This document shows, in pieces, positions 1 through 7,136 of a stretch of DNA of 17,379 nt. Both the position numbers and the translations under genes were made by a program. The notes under the pieces are model-generated. The model saw only the letters and a program-made list of their open reading frames with translations, was not told the DNA's origin and ran no database searches. Source of the stretch: Bacteroidales bacterium (GTDB lineage: Bacteria; Bacteroidota; Bacteroidia; Bacteroidales; JAADJA01); contig JAIOTR010000261.1 of assembly GCA_021106665.1 (NCBI GenBank), positions 1 to 17,379 on the forward strand. The letters are read 5' to 3'. Within the stretch, counting starts at the first letter, position 1; each line of letters begins with the position of its first letter.

Positions 1-2750
1 AATCCAATCAAGAGGAATGCAAACCCAAATATTTTAATAAATCTTTCGTATTTCGGTCTGTGCTCTCTTTTTAATACGACCTTTTTCAACCTGCCCGATT
101 TTTTAAGTTCTTCAAATTCACGAGGCCTGTCATGTTTAAATTCATTATAAGGAACGGTACCTGTAAAGATAACTGTATCCATGGGAAAAGCATCCGGACG
201 GAGGTGCGTATTGAAAAAATGAACGGTGAATATAAATCCAACAGCAAGCAATGCTTCATCGCTATGTATGATCATCGCAACATTAATAAGCCATCCTGGA
301 AATACTTTGGTAAAATATTCAGGGAACCAAAGGATCAATCCGCTAAACCCGATAACAGCAACACCCCAAAATACTGCCATGTAATCAAATTTCTCCCAGT
401 ATGTCCATCGCCCATAGCTGGGACGAGGTCCTGCTCCCAGAAACCATTTTAAGGTTGCCCAAAAATCTTTTAAATCCTGCATGTTAAACATCAACGAATT
501 TTTTCCGAAAATAAATCTTCCTATCGGAATCCGGCGTTTTATTTTTAAGCGAATCATGGAGGCAACATGGAAAGCAAAATATCCGAAGGTGATAACTGCT
601 GCAAACCGATGAATATTACCTGCGACATTTACACCCCCCAAGATTTTAGCAAGCCAGTTTGCCCAGGGCATCCCTGCAAACTTTAACATCATACCTGTAA
701 GCGCCAGCAAAATAAAACTTAAAATAACAAAGATGTGTGTAATCCTCTGAGCCCGGGTGAATCGACGAATATGATATTTGCTTCCATATGTCTCTTTATG
801 TAATTTTCTTTTCCTTAATCCCTGTATGGAACGGGGTAACCACAACAAAAGATGGATTCCAAAAAACCCAAATACCCCAATAAGCAAAGAGGTCATGCCC
901 CAAAATGTGTAATAAAGAGCAGGATATTTTGTTTTGTTGTGATGGGTTGCATGTGTCAGATAACCTGTAAATCTTGCATTTGCATCCGGATGGCATTTTT
1001 TGCAGGTTTCAACAATATTTGCACTTCCTACCGAGGACATGGTATTGCTTGAATTGTAAATTCTATGGGATCCATGGCAATCAGAACATTTAGCAGATTT
1101 TAAATAACCTAAGCGGTATGCTTTTCCATGATATGTTTCCATATATGTCTCCGAAAGATCCTCATGGCAATTACCACACTGATGGGTTACCTCATTCATA
1201 AATTTATCCTGGTGGATATCTGATATAACATGTGCAGAGTGACAATCGGCACAAGTTGGAAACTTCATATCATGCTTATCACGGGTAATCGCATGATCAC
1301 TATTGATATAATCATCATAAATACCTTTATGACAGGTGGCACAGGTTGCCGGTATATTTTTTGGGTGGATGGTAGACCGCTCATCCGATTCTTTTAATAC
1401 ATAATGGGTGGAGTGACAATCGGTACACATGGCGGTTGGCAATAAACCCTTTTCTGACAACCCTCTGCCATGAACGCTCGAAGAATAATCGGTGTATGCA
1501 TCTACTTCCTTCAAGTTGGTCTTTTCAACTGCCTTACCGTCTTTACGGTGGCACTCACCGCAAAGCGTGGGAATCGAAGCCCGGTAAGTTGGCGAAGTAT
1601 CATCATATCTTGATTTTACAATATGTTTTCCGTGACAATCGGTACAATAAGGTGCATTTTCTTCTTTTTTAAAATACGCCTGACCATGGCCACTGGCATC
1701 ATAAACATTAGAAACTTCAGCATGGCAATTGGAGCAGTCAACTTTATGAGCTGTTTCGCATGGTCGTCTCAATTGCGTTGATACATCTGAATGACATTTG
1801 ACACATGTTATACTTCTGTGAACAGAATTTGATATGTCTTCTTTTTTAACTATTAAGGAAATAACCGAATCATTTACCACTTTATGAACATCTTCCTTTT
1901 CATGACATTTTAAGCATGAATTATCAGACATTGTATTAACAATATTCTGCACATCGACTTTATGAGGTGGGTGACAATCGGTACAAGCCGGAATTGCCCC
2001 AGGCTCCCTTTCCCATAATTCCTTTTTAATAATTTTTGTATGTACTTCCTCAATTTCAGCATGGCACTTCATGCAAGTATTGGCAATATTCCGAATAGAA
2101 ATTGTCGAGTTTGGGCTGGTATGAGGAAGAACCAGGTGGTTTCCATGACAATCGTTACAAGTGGCTGTAACAATTAATCCTTTTCTAAATAAACCTTCAC
2201 CATGTATACTCTGGCTATAATTTTCAAGAATATTGTGTTCTGTGATATTGTAAGTTCTTGCAACCGGCGCTCCTTCACGATGACATTTTCCACACAAAAC
2301 AGGAATATTCATTTTATAGGTGCGGGACCTTGGAGAGGCTTTGGATAAAATATTGTGATCTCCATGGCACTCTTTGCAATCAGGAGCATATAATGCATTT
2401 AAATGTAGTGCCTGTCCATGAATTCCTTTATCAAATCGTTCCTTGGCAACATCATGACAATTTCCACATTTAACCGGGCTTAATATCTCATTATGTGGAA
2501 ACTCTTCAACATCAGCATCTTCATGGCACATCACACAATCCACATCCTTATGAACCGAATATTCAAGTGTTTTAAGGTTTACATACATGGAAATGGTTCT
2601 TCCTTTTCTTTCCGTTGTCAATTCAGGATCTTCGTGACACATCATACAGTCTTCGTTTGACTGGGCAGTAACTAAGTTTGCTATCAATAAGATAAGTAAG
2701 TTAAAGATTAGCAACCGAGTGATTATGAAGTTTCTTTTTTTTGTGTCCAT
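1..2750 (-). CDS. 19-haem cytochrome c / cytochrome b fusion, CbcL-like (partial, C-terminus beyond left edge)
   Basis: The frame is open from ATG at 2750 to the left edge, 916 codons with no stop, so the C-terminus is missing. Residues 1-29 look like a signal peptide ending VTA|Q. Residues 35-587 carry 19 in-frame CxxCH haem c motifs, from CMMCH (C35) to CKKCH (C583). From about residue 608 the protein becomes hydrophobic, with at least five membrane helices and a sixth starting at the edge. Histidines in these helices (H672, H714, H728, H829, H844, H849) are candidate haem b ligands, as in FdnI/HydC-type cytochrome b. The same order, multihaem c domain then membrane cytochrome b, is known from Geobacter CbcL, an inner-membrane quinol oxidase for extracellular electron transfer. 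A role moving electrons from quinol to periplasmic carriers is inferred. The haem domain is internally duplicated (listed separately). It diverges from a tetrahaem cytochrome gene across a 300-base spacer. Fusion architecture is secure; physiological partner unknown. Confidence 0.9.
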   Translation of the reverse strand, partial: MDTKKRNFIITRLLIFNLLILLIANLVTAQSNEDCMMCHEDPELTTERKGRTISMYVNLKTLEYSVHKDVDCVMCHEDADVEEFPHNEILSPVKCGNCHDVAKERFDKGIHGQALHLNALYAPDCKECHGDHNILSKASPRSRTYKMNIPVLCGKCHREGAPVARTYNITEHNILENYSQSIHGEGLFRKGLIVTATCNDCHGNHLVLPHTSPNSTISIRNIANTCMKCHAEIEEVHTKIIKKELWEREPGAIPACTDCHPPHKVDVQNIVNTMSDNSCLKCHEKEDVHKVVNDSVISLIVKKEDISNSVHRSITCVKCHSDVSTQLRRPCETAHKVDCSNCHAEVSNVYDASGHGQAYFKKEENAPYCTDCHGKHIVKSRYDDTSPTYRASIPTLCGECHRKDGKAVEKTNLKEVDAYTDYSSSVHGRGLSEKGLLPTAMCTDCHSTHYVLKESDERSTIHPKNIPATCATCHKGIYDDYINSDHAITRDKHDMKFPTCADCHSAHVISDIHQDKFMNEVTHQCGNCHEDLSETYMETYHGKAYRLGYLKSAKCSDCHGSHRIYNSSNTMSSVGSANIVETCKKCHPDANARFTGYLTHATHHNKTKYPALYYTFWGMTSLLIGVFGFFGIHLLLWLPRSIQGLRKRKLHKETYGSKYHIRRFTRAQRITHIFVILSFILLALTGMMLKFAGMPWANWLAKILGGVNVAGNIHRFAAVITFGYFAFHVASMIRLKIKRRIPIGRFIFGKNSLMFNMQDLKDFWATLKWFLGAGPRPSYGRWTYWEKFDYMAVFWGVAVIGFSGLILWFPEYFTKVFPGWLINVAMIIHSDEALLAVGFIFTVHFFNTHLRPDAFPMDTVIFTGTVPYNEFKHDRPREFEELKKSGRLKKVVLKREHRPKYERFIKIFGFAFLLIG
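990..1178 (-). repeat. Third partial repeat: tri-haem block (motifs 17-19)
   Basis: Motifs 17, 18 and 19 (C525, C555, C583) have spacings of 30 and 28 residues. This equals the spacing of motifs 3-5 and 11-13, and the block lies 186 residues (558 bases) after motifs 11-13. The shared pattern is C.NCH, then HG.A, CxxCHG.H and CxxCH. It is the last haem block before the first membrane helix. Confidence 0.75.
1185..1916 (-). repeat. Eight-haem repeat unit 2 (residues 279-522 of the fused cytochrome)
   Basis: Haem motifs 9-16 begin at C279 and keep the same internal spacing as unit 1 (37, 23, 30, 28, 45, 28 and 30 residues). Side-by-side reading also shows conserved SVH, SIHG/SVHG and GL..TA.C..CH segments at matching positions, so the match goes beyond the haem motifs. 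Confidence 0.85.
1917..2648 (-). repeat. Eight-haem repeat unit 1 (residues 35-278 of the fused cytochrome)
   Basis: Haem motifs 1-8 begin at residues C35, C72, C95, C125, C153, C198, C226 and C256. Each has a counterpart exactly 732 bases (244 residues) further along the protein, so this is the first copy of an in-frame tandem duplication. Inside the unit, motif pairs 4-5 and 6-7 are a shorter module, CxxCHGxH...CxxCH, with 28 residues between motifs. Confidence 0.85.
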
Positions 2751-3050
2751 GATTATAGTTGCTTATGTAAAAACGTCTAAATTAATTAAATACTAAATAA
2801 TATACATACTTATCTTTTAATTTATATAAATTCTAAAAACGACAATGGAATTTTCACAATCAGGTATTATTTTTTCATTTTGTTTGTAAAAATTATTAAT
2901 ATTGTAGTTTAATATATATTTACAGTTTAATTTTGGTAAAATAAATTTCTTACAACTATACAGAATTATCAAATTATTTATTGGCGTGTTTTTTTGCAAC
3001 AAAATTATTATCAGATTAAAAAATAATTATTAATTAAAAATGAAACAGTT
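2751..3050. other. AT-rich divergent intergenic region between two cytochrome genes
   Basis: The 300 bases separate the starts of the fused cytochrome (leftward) and the tetrahaem cytochrome (rightward), so both promoters should lie here. I see no convincing gene; the open frame at 2817-3002 translates to low-complexity Ile/Asn/Lys-rich sequence. Matches to the Bacteroidota -7 consensus TAnnTTTG occur on the + strand at 2928-2935 and on the - strand at 3000-3007. In sequence this AT-rich such matches are expected by chance, and neither has a good TTTG partner at the -33 spacing. No regulator site was recognised. Confidence 0.6.
2928..2935 (+). promoter_or_regulatory. Possible -7 promoter element for the tetrahaem cytochrome gene
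   Basis: TAATTTTG matches the Bacteroidota -7 consensus TAnnTTTG and would give a leader of about 110 bases. Only a weak TTG lies at the expected -33 distance, so this is a candidate only. Confidence 0.25.
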
Positions 3051-3581
3051 ATGTTAAGTAAAAATTTAATTTTAGCTCTTTGCCTGGTTTTTTTCGCAGG
3101 AAGTTCTTTAACAGCCCAGGATTTTGAATACATTGGAGCTGCGAAATGTAAAATGTGTCACAATAAAACTGCTACAGGGCAACAGTACAAGGTTTGGATG
3201 GCAGGTCCCCATGCCAATGCGATGAAATCATTAAGTAGCGAAGAAGCTCTGGCTATCGCAAAAGAAAAGGGAATTGCTGATCCGACAACAGACCCTGGTT
3301 GTATTAAGTGTCATTCAACTGCAGGCAGCATTGATGAAAGTTTAAATATTGGTGTTAAAATAACCGAAGGTGTTTCTTGTGAGACATGTCATGGTCCGGG
3401 CAGTGCTTATAAAACAAATACCGTAATGAAAGACCAGGCAAAAGCTTTAGCAAAAGGCTTGATTGTTCCTGATCAAAAACTATGTGAGGCTTGCCATAAT
3501 GAAGAAAGCCCTACTTATAAACCTTTCAACTATGAAGAGGCAGTGAAAATAATTGCACACCCTATACCCCCTAAAGAATAA
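3051..3581 (+). CDS. Secreted tetrahaem cytochrome c, c554 family
   Basis: The 176-residue protein begins with a signal peptide (residues 1-22, cleavage likely after TA before Q23). It carries four CxxCH motifs: CKMCH (C33), CIKCH (C84), CETCH (C110) and CEACH (C145). The segment around W49-H54 (VWMAGPH) and the VSCETCHGPG stretch are typical of cytochrome c554-like proteins, where the upstream His commonly serves as a distal haem ligand. It is probably a soluble periplasmic electron carrier, since no membrane anchor or lipobox is visible. It is transcribed away from the 19-haem cytochrome, which makes it a natural candidate electron acceptor or donor for that protein; this is inference from position only. 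The gene ends 49 bases before a perfect two-way terminator. The in-frame ATG at 3051 gives a complete signal peptide. The redox substrate is not evident. Confidence 0.88.
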   Translation: MLSKNLILALCLVFFAGSSLTAQDFEYIGAAKCKMCHNKTATGQQYKVWMAGPHANAMKSLSSEEALAIAKEKGIADPTTDPGCIKCHSTAGSIDESLNIGVKITEGVSCETCHGPGSAYKTNTVMKDQAKALAKGLIVPDQKLCEACHNEESPTYKPFNYEEAVKIIAHPIPPKE

Positions 3582-3630
3582 GAACAAATAAATTTTTGAA
3601 TTTATAATTTTCTTGTTCAATTTATGACAA

Positions 3631-3666
3631 ACAAAAAAGAGAGCTATAAATAACTCTCTTTTTTGT
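3631..3666. terminator. Bidirectional intrinsic terminator between convergent genes
   Basis: A perfect 13-base inverted repeat (arms 3631-3643 and 3654-3666) encloses a 10-base loop. The arms are ACAAAAAAGAGAG and its complement, so each strand ends the stem with a T-run. It lies between the stop codons of the rightward tetrahaem cytochrome gene and the leftward ChaN-like gene and should stop transcription from both sides. Confidence 0.88.
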
Positions 3667-3705
3667 TTTGAATTACCAATATATTAATGGCAGAGGAAAA
3701 TTGCA

Positions 3706-4584
3706 TTAATATGTCTTAGTCATATTAGCCGGTATACACAAAATATAATCAGCCAAATTTTTAAATTCATCATTGAGGTCATTAATAGTATCCTGATCTA
3801 TAGTTGTAATGGTGAGAATTTTTAAATCAGGATTTTTCTGCTTCAAATACCACACAATCCCTTCATAATCATTAGAGTGATAAGCACCATTATAGTGAAT
3901 AAATACATTACCTTGTTCCCAGTTTTTCAATATGAAATGAGCCATGGTTGCATCTTTTATGGCTTGCGCTTTTGGTAAGTTTGGAGTGACATGTCCCCCA
4001 CCCATCCCATCATTCATTTCTTCAAGCATTGATTTATAACCTTCTAGCTCAGGATCGTATTTTACCGGTAATGGAGCTATCAAATCTTTAGCATCAGCAC
4101 TCAAACTATCCAGAGCTTCAAATCCTTTTTTATGAACTAATGATGCATACCTTCTGGGTATATTGGTAGCAATAAATTCAAGTTGATGATCTTTTGCAAA
4201 GTCAACCAGGGGCTTATAATCCGTTTTATAATTTTTCCAAAGTTTTGCTTCAGCTTCAAAATTTTTAACAGCAATCGCACCTGTAAGATATTCATCCATG
4301 AGGAGTTGGTTATCCGTTTCAAACATCTCTGCACCTAAAACAAGGTTTTCCTGTTTTTGTTCGAACAAGTCTTTTGTAAGTTCAAGTTGTAACCAGTGAG
4401 CAATGGGGCTGTTGTGTTGTTCGCCAAAGAATACGATATCGGCAGCGGCAGCATCTTTTACCAGGTTTTTATAATTCATTTTTTTTCCATTGGCATCAAA
4501 CAGCATATAAGCCGGATTATCGCCCTTCATCGACATTAGAATTAAGGCAACCAAAACAATACTAATCAGTTTAAATTTTTTCAT
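3706..4584 (-). CDS. ChaN-like haem-binding/iron-regulated protein (PF04187 family)
   Basis: The 292-residue product has an N-terminal hydrophobic segment (residues 5-18) suggesting export. It is followed by the family hallmark FFGEQHNSP (residues 52-60), a second conserved histidine at H63 in HWLQLEL, and a later IKDATMAHFIL stretch. ChaN family proteins bind haem or are linked to iron uptake; Campylobacter ChaN is a haem-binding lipoprotein. Here no lipobox cysteine follows the hydrophobic segment, so it may be soluble, or anchored by its uncleaved N-terminus. It is the last gene of the long leftward run, with one base between the preceding stop codon and its ATG, suggesting translational coupling to the thioesterase gene. 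Family assignment is firm; haem binding is inferred. Confidence 0.85.
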   Translation of the reverse strand: MKKFKLISIVLVALILMSMKGDNPAYMLFDANGKKMNYKNLVKDAAAADIVFFGEQHNSPIAHWLQLELTKDLFEQKQENLVLGAEMFETDNQLLMDEYLTGAIAVKNFEAEAKLWKNYKTDYKPLVDFAKDHQLEFIATNIPRRYASLVHKKGFEALDSLSADAKDLIAPLPVKYDPELEGYKSMLEEMNDGMGGGHVTPNLPKAQAIKDATMAHFILKNWEQGNVFIHYNGAYHSNDYEGIVWYLKQKNPDLKILTITTIDQDTINDLNDEFKNLADYILCIPANMTKTY

Positions 4585-4585
4585 T

Positions 4586-4978
4586 TTATAAAGATTTTAC
4601 AATATTAACTCTTACCTCTTCCTTAATAGGAATGGCATTACCATTATCATCAATGTGAACAAACAGCATTTGCGTGGAGCATACCAGAATTTCTTCCTTA
4701 TCTTTAAATGCCACTCGCTTGGCTTCTACAAGAATTTTAATGGAGCTCTTACCAACTCCCAGAACTTTCCCATATATTTTAATGTGCTCTTTTACTTTCA
4801 CAGGTTTCTTAAACAGCACCTCATCAATTTTTAGGGTAATCATGTTTGGTGTACAACATTTGGTAGCTGCATATGATCCACCAGCTTCGTCCATCCAGGA
4901 CATTAACGTTCCGCCAAAAAGATTATCATTTACACCTATATCACTTGTTTTGCATATTTTAGTTGAAATGAGTTCCAT
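4586..4978 (-). CDS. Hotdog-fold acyl-CoA thioesterase (YciA/BACH type)
   Basis: The 130-residue protein matches the short hotdog thioesterase family. Residues 15-31 give the hallmark GVNDNLFGGTLMSWMDE, where the Asn/Gly-rich turn and the Asp (D30) on the central helix form the active-site region. The following VLFKKPVKVKEHIKIYG stretch is the usual second hotdog strand region. It should hydrolyse acyl-CoA to free acid and CoA in the cytoplasm; chain-length preference cannot be read from sequence. It lies 29 bases after cdd and one base before the ChaN-like gene. Confidence 0.9.
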   Translation of the reverse strand: MELISTKICKTSDIGVNDNLFGGTLMSWMDEAGGSYAATKCCTPNMITLKIDEVLFKKPVKVKEHIKIYGKVLGVGKSSIKILVEAKRVAFKDKEEILVCSTQMLFVHIDDNGNAIPIKEEVRVNIVKSL

Positions 4979-5007
4979 ATTAGATAGTTTGTTCAGCTTT
5001 GCTTTGA

Positions 5008-5496
5008 TTACTTCTTTAATTCTTCCGCCCGGAACATTAGTGGTAAAATATTTTTTACTCCTTCAATAATATTGATTTTACCATTTTCTCCACGCATGAT
5101 CAATCGTAAATTGTTCTGAAACCTATTTTCGGTTTCTGCCATAACCTGCCGGCACGAACCACAAGGGGTTACTGGTGTATTAACATTAAAATCCCTGGCT
5201 TTTGCAGAAATTGCAATTGATTTTACAGGTACATCAGGATATTGGGAGGAAGCATAAAATAATGCAACTCTTTCGGCACAAATTCCCGAAGGATAAGCAA
5301 CGTTTTCCTGATTGTTACCTGTAATAATTTTACCATTATCCAATAATACAGCAGCCCCCACATGATAAGTTGAATATGGCGCATATGCTGATTTAATAGC
5401 CTTTCTGGCATATTCGAGCAAAGAACGATCCTCAATATTTAATTCTTCAATACTATCATATTCCTGAAAAGAAATAGTAAGATTGATTTTCTTCAT
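5008..5496 (-). CDS. cdd: Cytidine deaminase
   Basis: This zinc enzyme of pyrimidine salvage converts cytidine and deoxycytidine to uridine and deoxyuridine. With the ATG at 5496 the protein has 162 residues. Zinc ligands are visible as C73 in SGICAER, and C112 and C115 in TPCGSC; E75 is the proton-shuttle glutamate. The nucleoside-binding segment NNQENVAYPS precedes the first ligand. The frame continues upstream to a TTG at 5526, but the ATG start gives MKKINLTISFQEY, the usual N-terminus in relatives, so I chose it. Co-directional with neighbours: 47 bases after the O-antigen ligase gene and 29 before the thioesterase. Confidence 0.95.
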   Translation of the reverse strand: MKKINLTISFQEYDSIEELNIEDRSLLEYARKAIKSAYAPYSTYHVGAAVLLDNGKIITGNNQENVAYPSGICAERVALFYASSQYPDVPVKSIAISAKARDFNVNTPVTPCGSCRQVMAETENRFQNNLRLIMRGENGKINIIEGVKNILPLMFRAEELKK

Positions 5497-5528
5497 ATTG
5501 TTAAATTCTGGAAGGCGAATATACAAAT

Positions 5529-5550
5529 TTCTTAATGAACTGATTAAGAA
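5529..5550. other. Small AT-rich inverted repeat at the end of the O-antigen ligase gene
   Basis: Arms TTCTTAAT (5529-5536) and ATTAAGAA (5543-5550) flank a six-base loop and overlap the ligase stop codon. There is no clear T-run after the stem on the transcribed strand. It is at most a weak terminator or processing hairpin inside the operon, and may be chance in AT-rich DNA. Confidence 0.25.
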
Positions 5551-7103
5551 TTAATTTTACGCCCAAATAAAAGGAATGCATTAAAAAAAGCATACAAGGT
5601 AACACCCATCTGAGTTTCCAGTGTATCTTCAACCAGCATCGATAAAATTATTATAACAAAAAAGACAAAATACCTATAGTCAAAAAACAATTTCATTTTC
5701 ATGGAGGGATAAACCAGGGTAAAAATGAACCACAGAAAACCAAAAATCCCAAAAGCAATAAAAATTGCAAAAAACTGATTATGCGCCCTTATCCAGAACT
5801 CAGGTTTAAGGTTTGTATTCATTTTTTTATACTGGTTTTGAAATGCTTCATTCATATCACCGGTTCCGACACCCAACCAGAAATGACTTTTGATAATTCC
5901 TATTGAAGCTTTCCAAAATTCAAATCGCTGTAATAAAGAGTGACCCCCAGGATTTTTATCGAATTTAAATGACTGATATTCCCACAAGATCTTATATATC
6001 CTGGAATTTAAACCTATTTTTTTACTATAATGATAGTTGGCAATTCCTAATTCAACATTTCTTATATCCCTGTCGTCTAACTGCTGTACACCTTCAGCAT
6101 CTTTTCTTAGTCCCTTTGATGTCATGTACCTGTACAAAGTTGATTTCAATTGTTGTTCTTTTTCATCAACGCCATCAAAATCAAAATTACTTCGGCCATT
6201 CCATTCCTCTCTTAATTCTTTATTACAAATATATAATCCGGTATAATGTCCGTTCTCTATCAGTAATTTAACAGTATCATGTTTATAATAATTACCCCTG
6301 GCCGTATACTTTTCCAGATTGTTCAGCTCATTTTCATTTGGTATTAGGTATGAATCTATTGTATGCTTGAGATATATAAAGATAGCCGCAGGGATTGTTA
6401 TTGCAAGTATCAGAATAACTATTTTATGATAACGGTTTTTGATTTTCACCACCCCATAAAACACTAAAAAAACTGAAGTAAATAACAATACATAAATACC
6501 GGTACCTGACTCACTGATAAATAAAAAAACAGTGAGCCAGATCATTACCAAAATAAGAGCCAACTTGATGAATAGATTATTCTTATATTTTGTAAAAACA
6601 AAAAATCCACTAAAGAAAATTGCAAGGCAAATATTCAAACTTAATCTGATATGTGAAATAAAGGGGGATATATCACGTATATCACTTATTTCTTTTAACA
6701 ATAGAATTCCAAAACTAATGAACGAAGCAACAAGGCTTGCAGCAATAAAAAAAAGTAAAAGAGTATCAAATTTTTTATTATCCAGCGGTTTAGTCGTTAC
6801 AAAAATTATAGGTAAAGCCAATAATGGGAGTTTAATACGGAGATCCTTAAAAGCATATTCAAAATCTGTTGTATATAGGAGACCAATAACATGTAATAAA
6901 AACAAAGAAACCAGCACTAAAGCAGGTTTATTATTGATAAGGATTTTAAATTTATTTTTGAAATTTGCTTCCAACAACCAATTTCCAAGCAGGATAAATT
7001 GCGCAACGCTTAAGGTAAACCTTGATAAGGGTATACTTATAATCATTAAAAATAATCCGGCAAAATACAATGCCGAATGATTAACCTTTATCGATTTTAT
7101 CAT
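5544..7103 (-). CDS. O-antigen ligase family membrane protein (Wzy_C/WaaL-like)
   Basis: The 519-residue protein is polytopic, with about ten hydrophobic segments between residues 10 and 245 and between 443 and 515. Between these blocks lies a long hydrophilic loop, roughly residues 247-442. The loop ends in the family signature, an arginine-bearing RFEFWKAS helix (393-400) followed by HFWLGVGTGD (407-416), with the AHN motif at 440-442. Such proteins join undecaprenyl-linked glycan to an acceptor, or polymerise glycan, on the periplasmic face; ligase and polymerase cannot be told apart by sequence alone. No glycosyltransferase cluster surrounds it. It sits between the S41 protease and cdd in the long leftward run. 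Family assignment is good; exact glycan role unknown. Confidence 0.85.
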   Translation of the reverse strand: MIKSIKVNHSALYFAGLFLMIISIPLSRFTLSVAQFILLGNWLLEANFKNKFKILINNKPALVLVSLFLLHVIGLLYTTDFEYAFKDLRIKLPLLALPIIFVTTKPLDNKKFDTLLLFFIAASLVASFISFGILLLKEISDIRDISPFISHIRLSLNICLAIFFSGFFVFTKYKNNLFIKLALILVMIWLTVFLFISESGTGIYVLLFTSVFLVFYGVVKIKNRYHKIVILILAITIPAAIFIYLKHTIDSYLIPNENELNNLEKYTARGNYYKHDTVKLLIENGHYTGLYICNKELREEWNGRSNFDFDGVDEKEQQLKSTLYRYMTSKGLRKDAEGVQQLDDRDIRNVELGIANYHYSKKIGLNSRIYKILWEYQSFKFDKNPGGHSLLQRFEFWKASIGIIKSHFWLGVGTGDMNEAFQNQYKKMNTNLKPEFWIRAHNQFFAIFIAFGIFGFLWFIFTLVYPSMKMKLFFDYRYFVFFVIIILSMLVEDTLETQMGVTLYAFFNAFLLFGRKINS

Positions 7104-7136
7104 TTATCAATTTATGGTTAACGATTTCGGATAAAC

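Noticed and set aside
132..452. Rightward open frame of 106 codons at the left end
   Set aside because: It is the shadow of the leftward cytochrome b coding region, which has clear transmembrane and histidine patterns.
1758..1760. Extra cysteine (RPCETAH) near haem motif 11 considered as a twentieth haem site
   Set aside because: The spacing CETAH lacks the second cysteine of CxxCH, so it is not a standard haem attachment site.
796..2473. Several short open frames on both strands (796-996, 852-1052, 1436-1672, 2258-2473)
   Set aside because: All lie inside the 19-haem cytochrome gene in other frames and resemble no known family.
2817..3002. Leftward 61-codon open frame in the cytochrome spacer
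   Set aside because: The product is low-complexity Ile/Asn/Lys-rich sequence from AT-rich DNA, and the frame occupies the space expected for divergent promoters.
3000..3007. - strand TAATTTTG match as a promoter for the 19-haem cytochrome
   Set aside because: It lies 250 bases upstream of the start with no -33 partner, and such matches are expected by chance in this AT-rich spacer.
6532..7080. Rightward 182-codon open frame opposite the O-antigen ligase gene
   Set aside because: It is antisense to a well-supported membrane protein gene; its product is basic and without recognisable domains.
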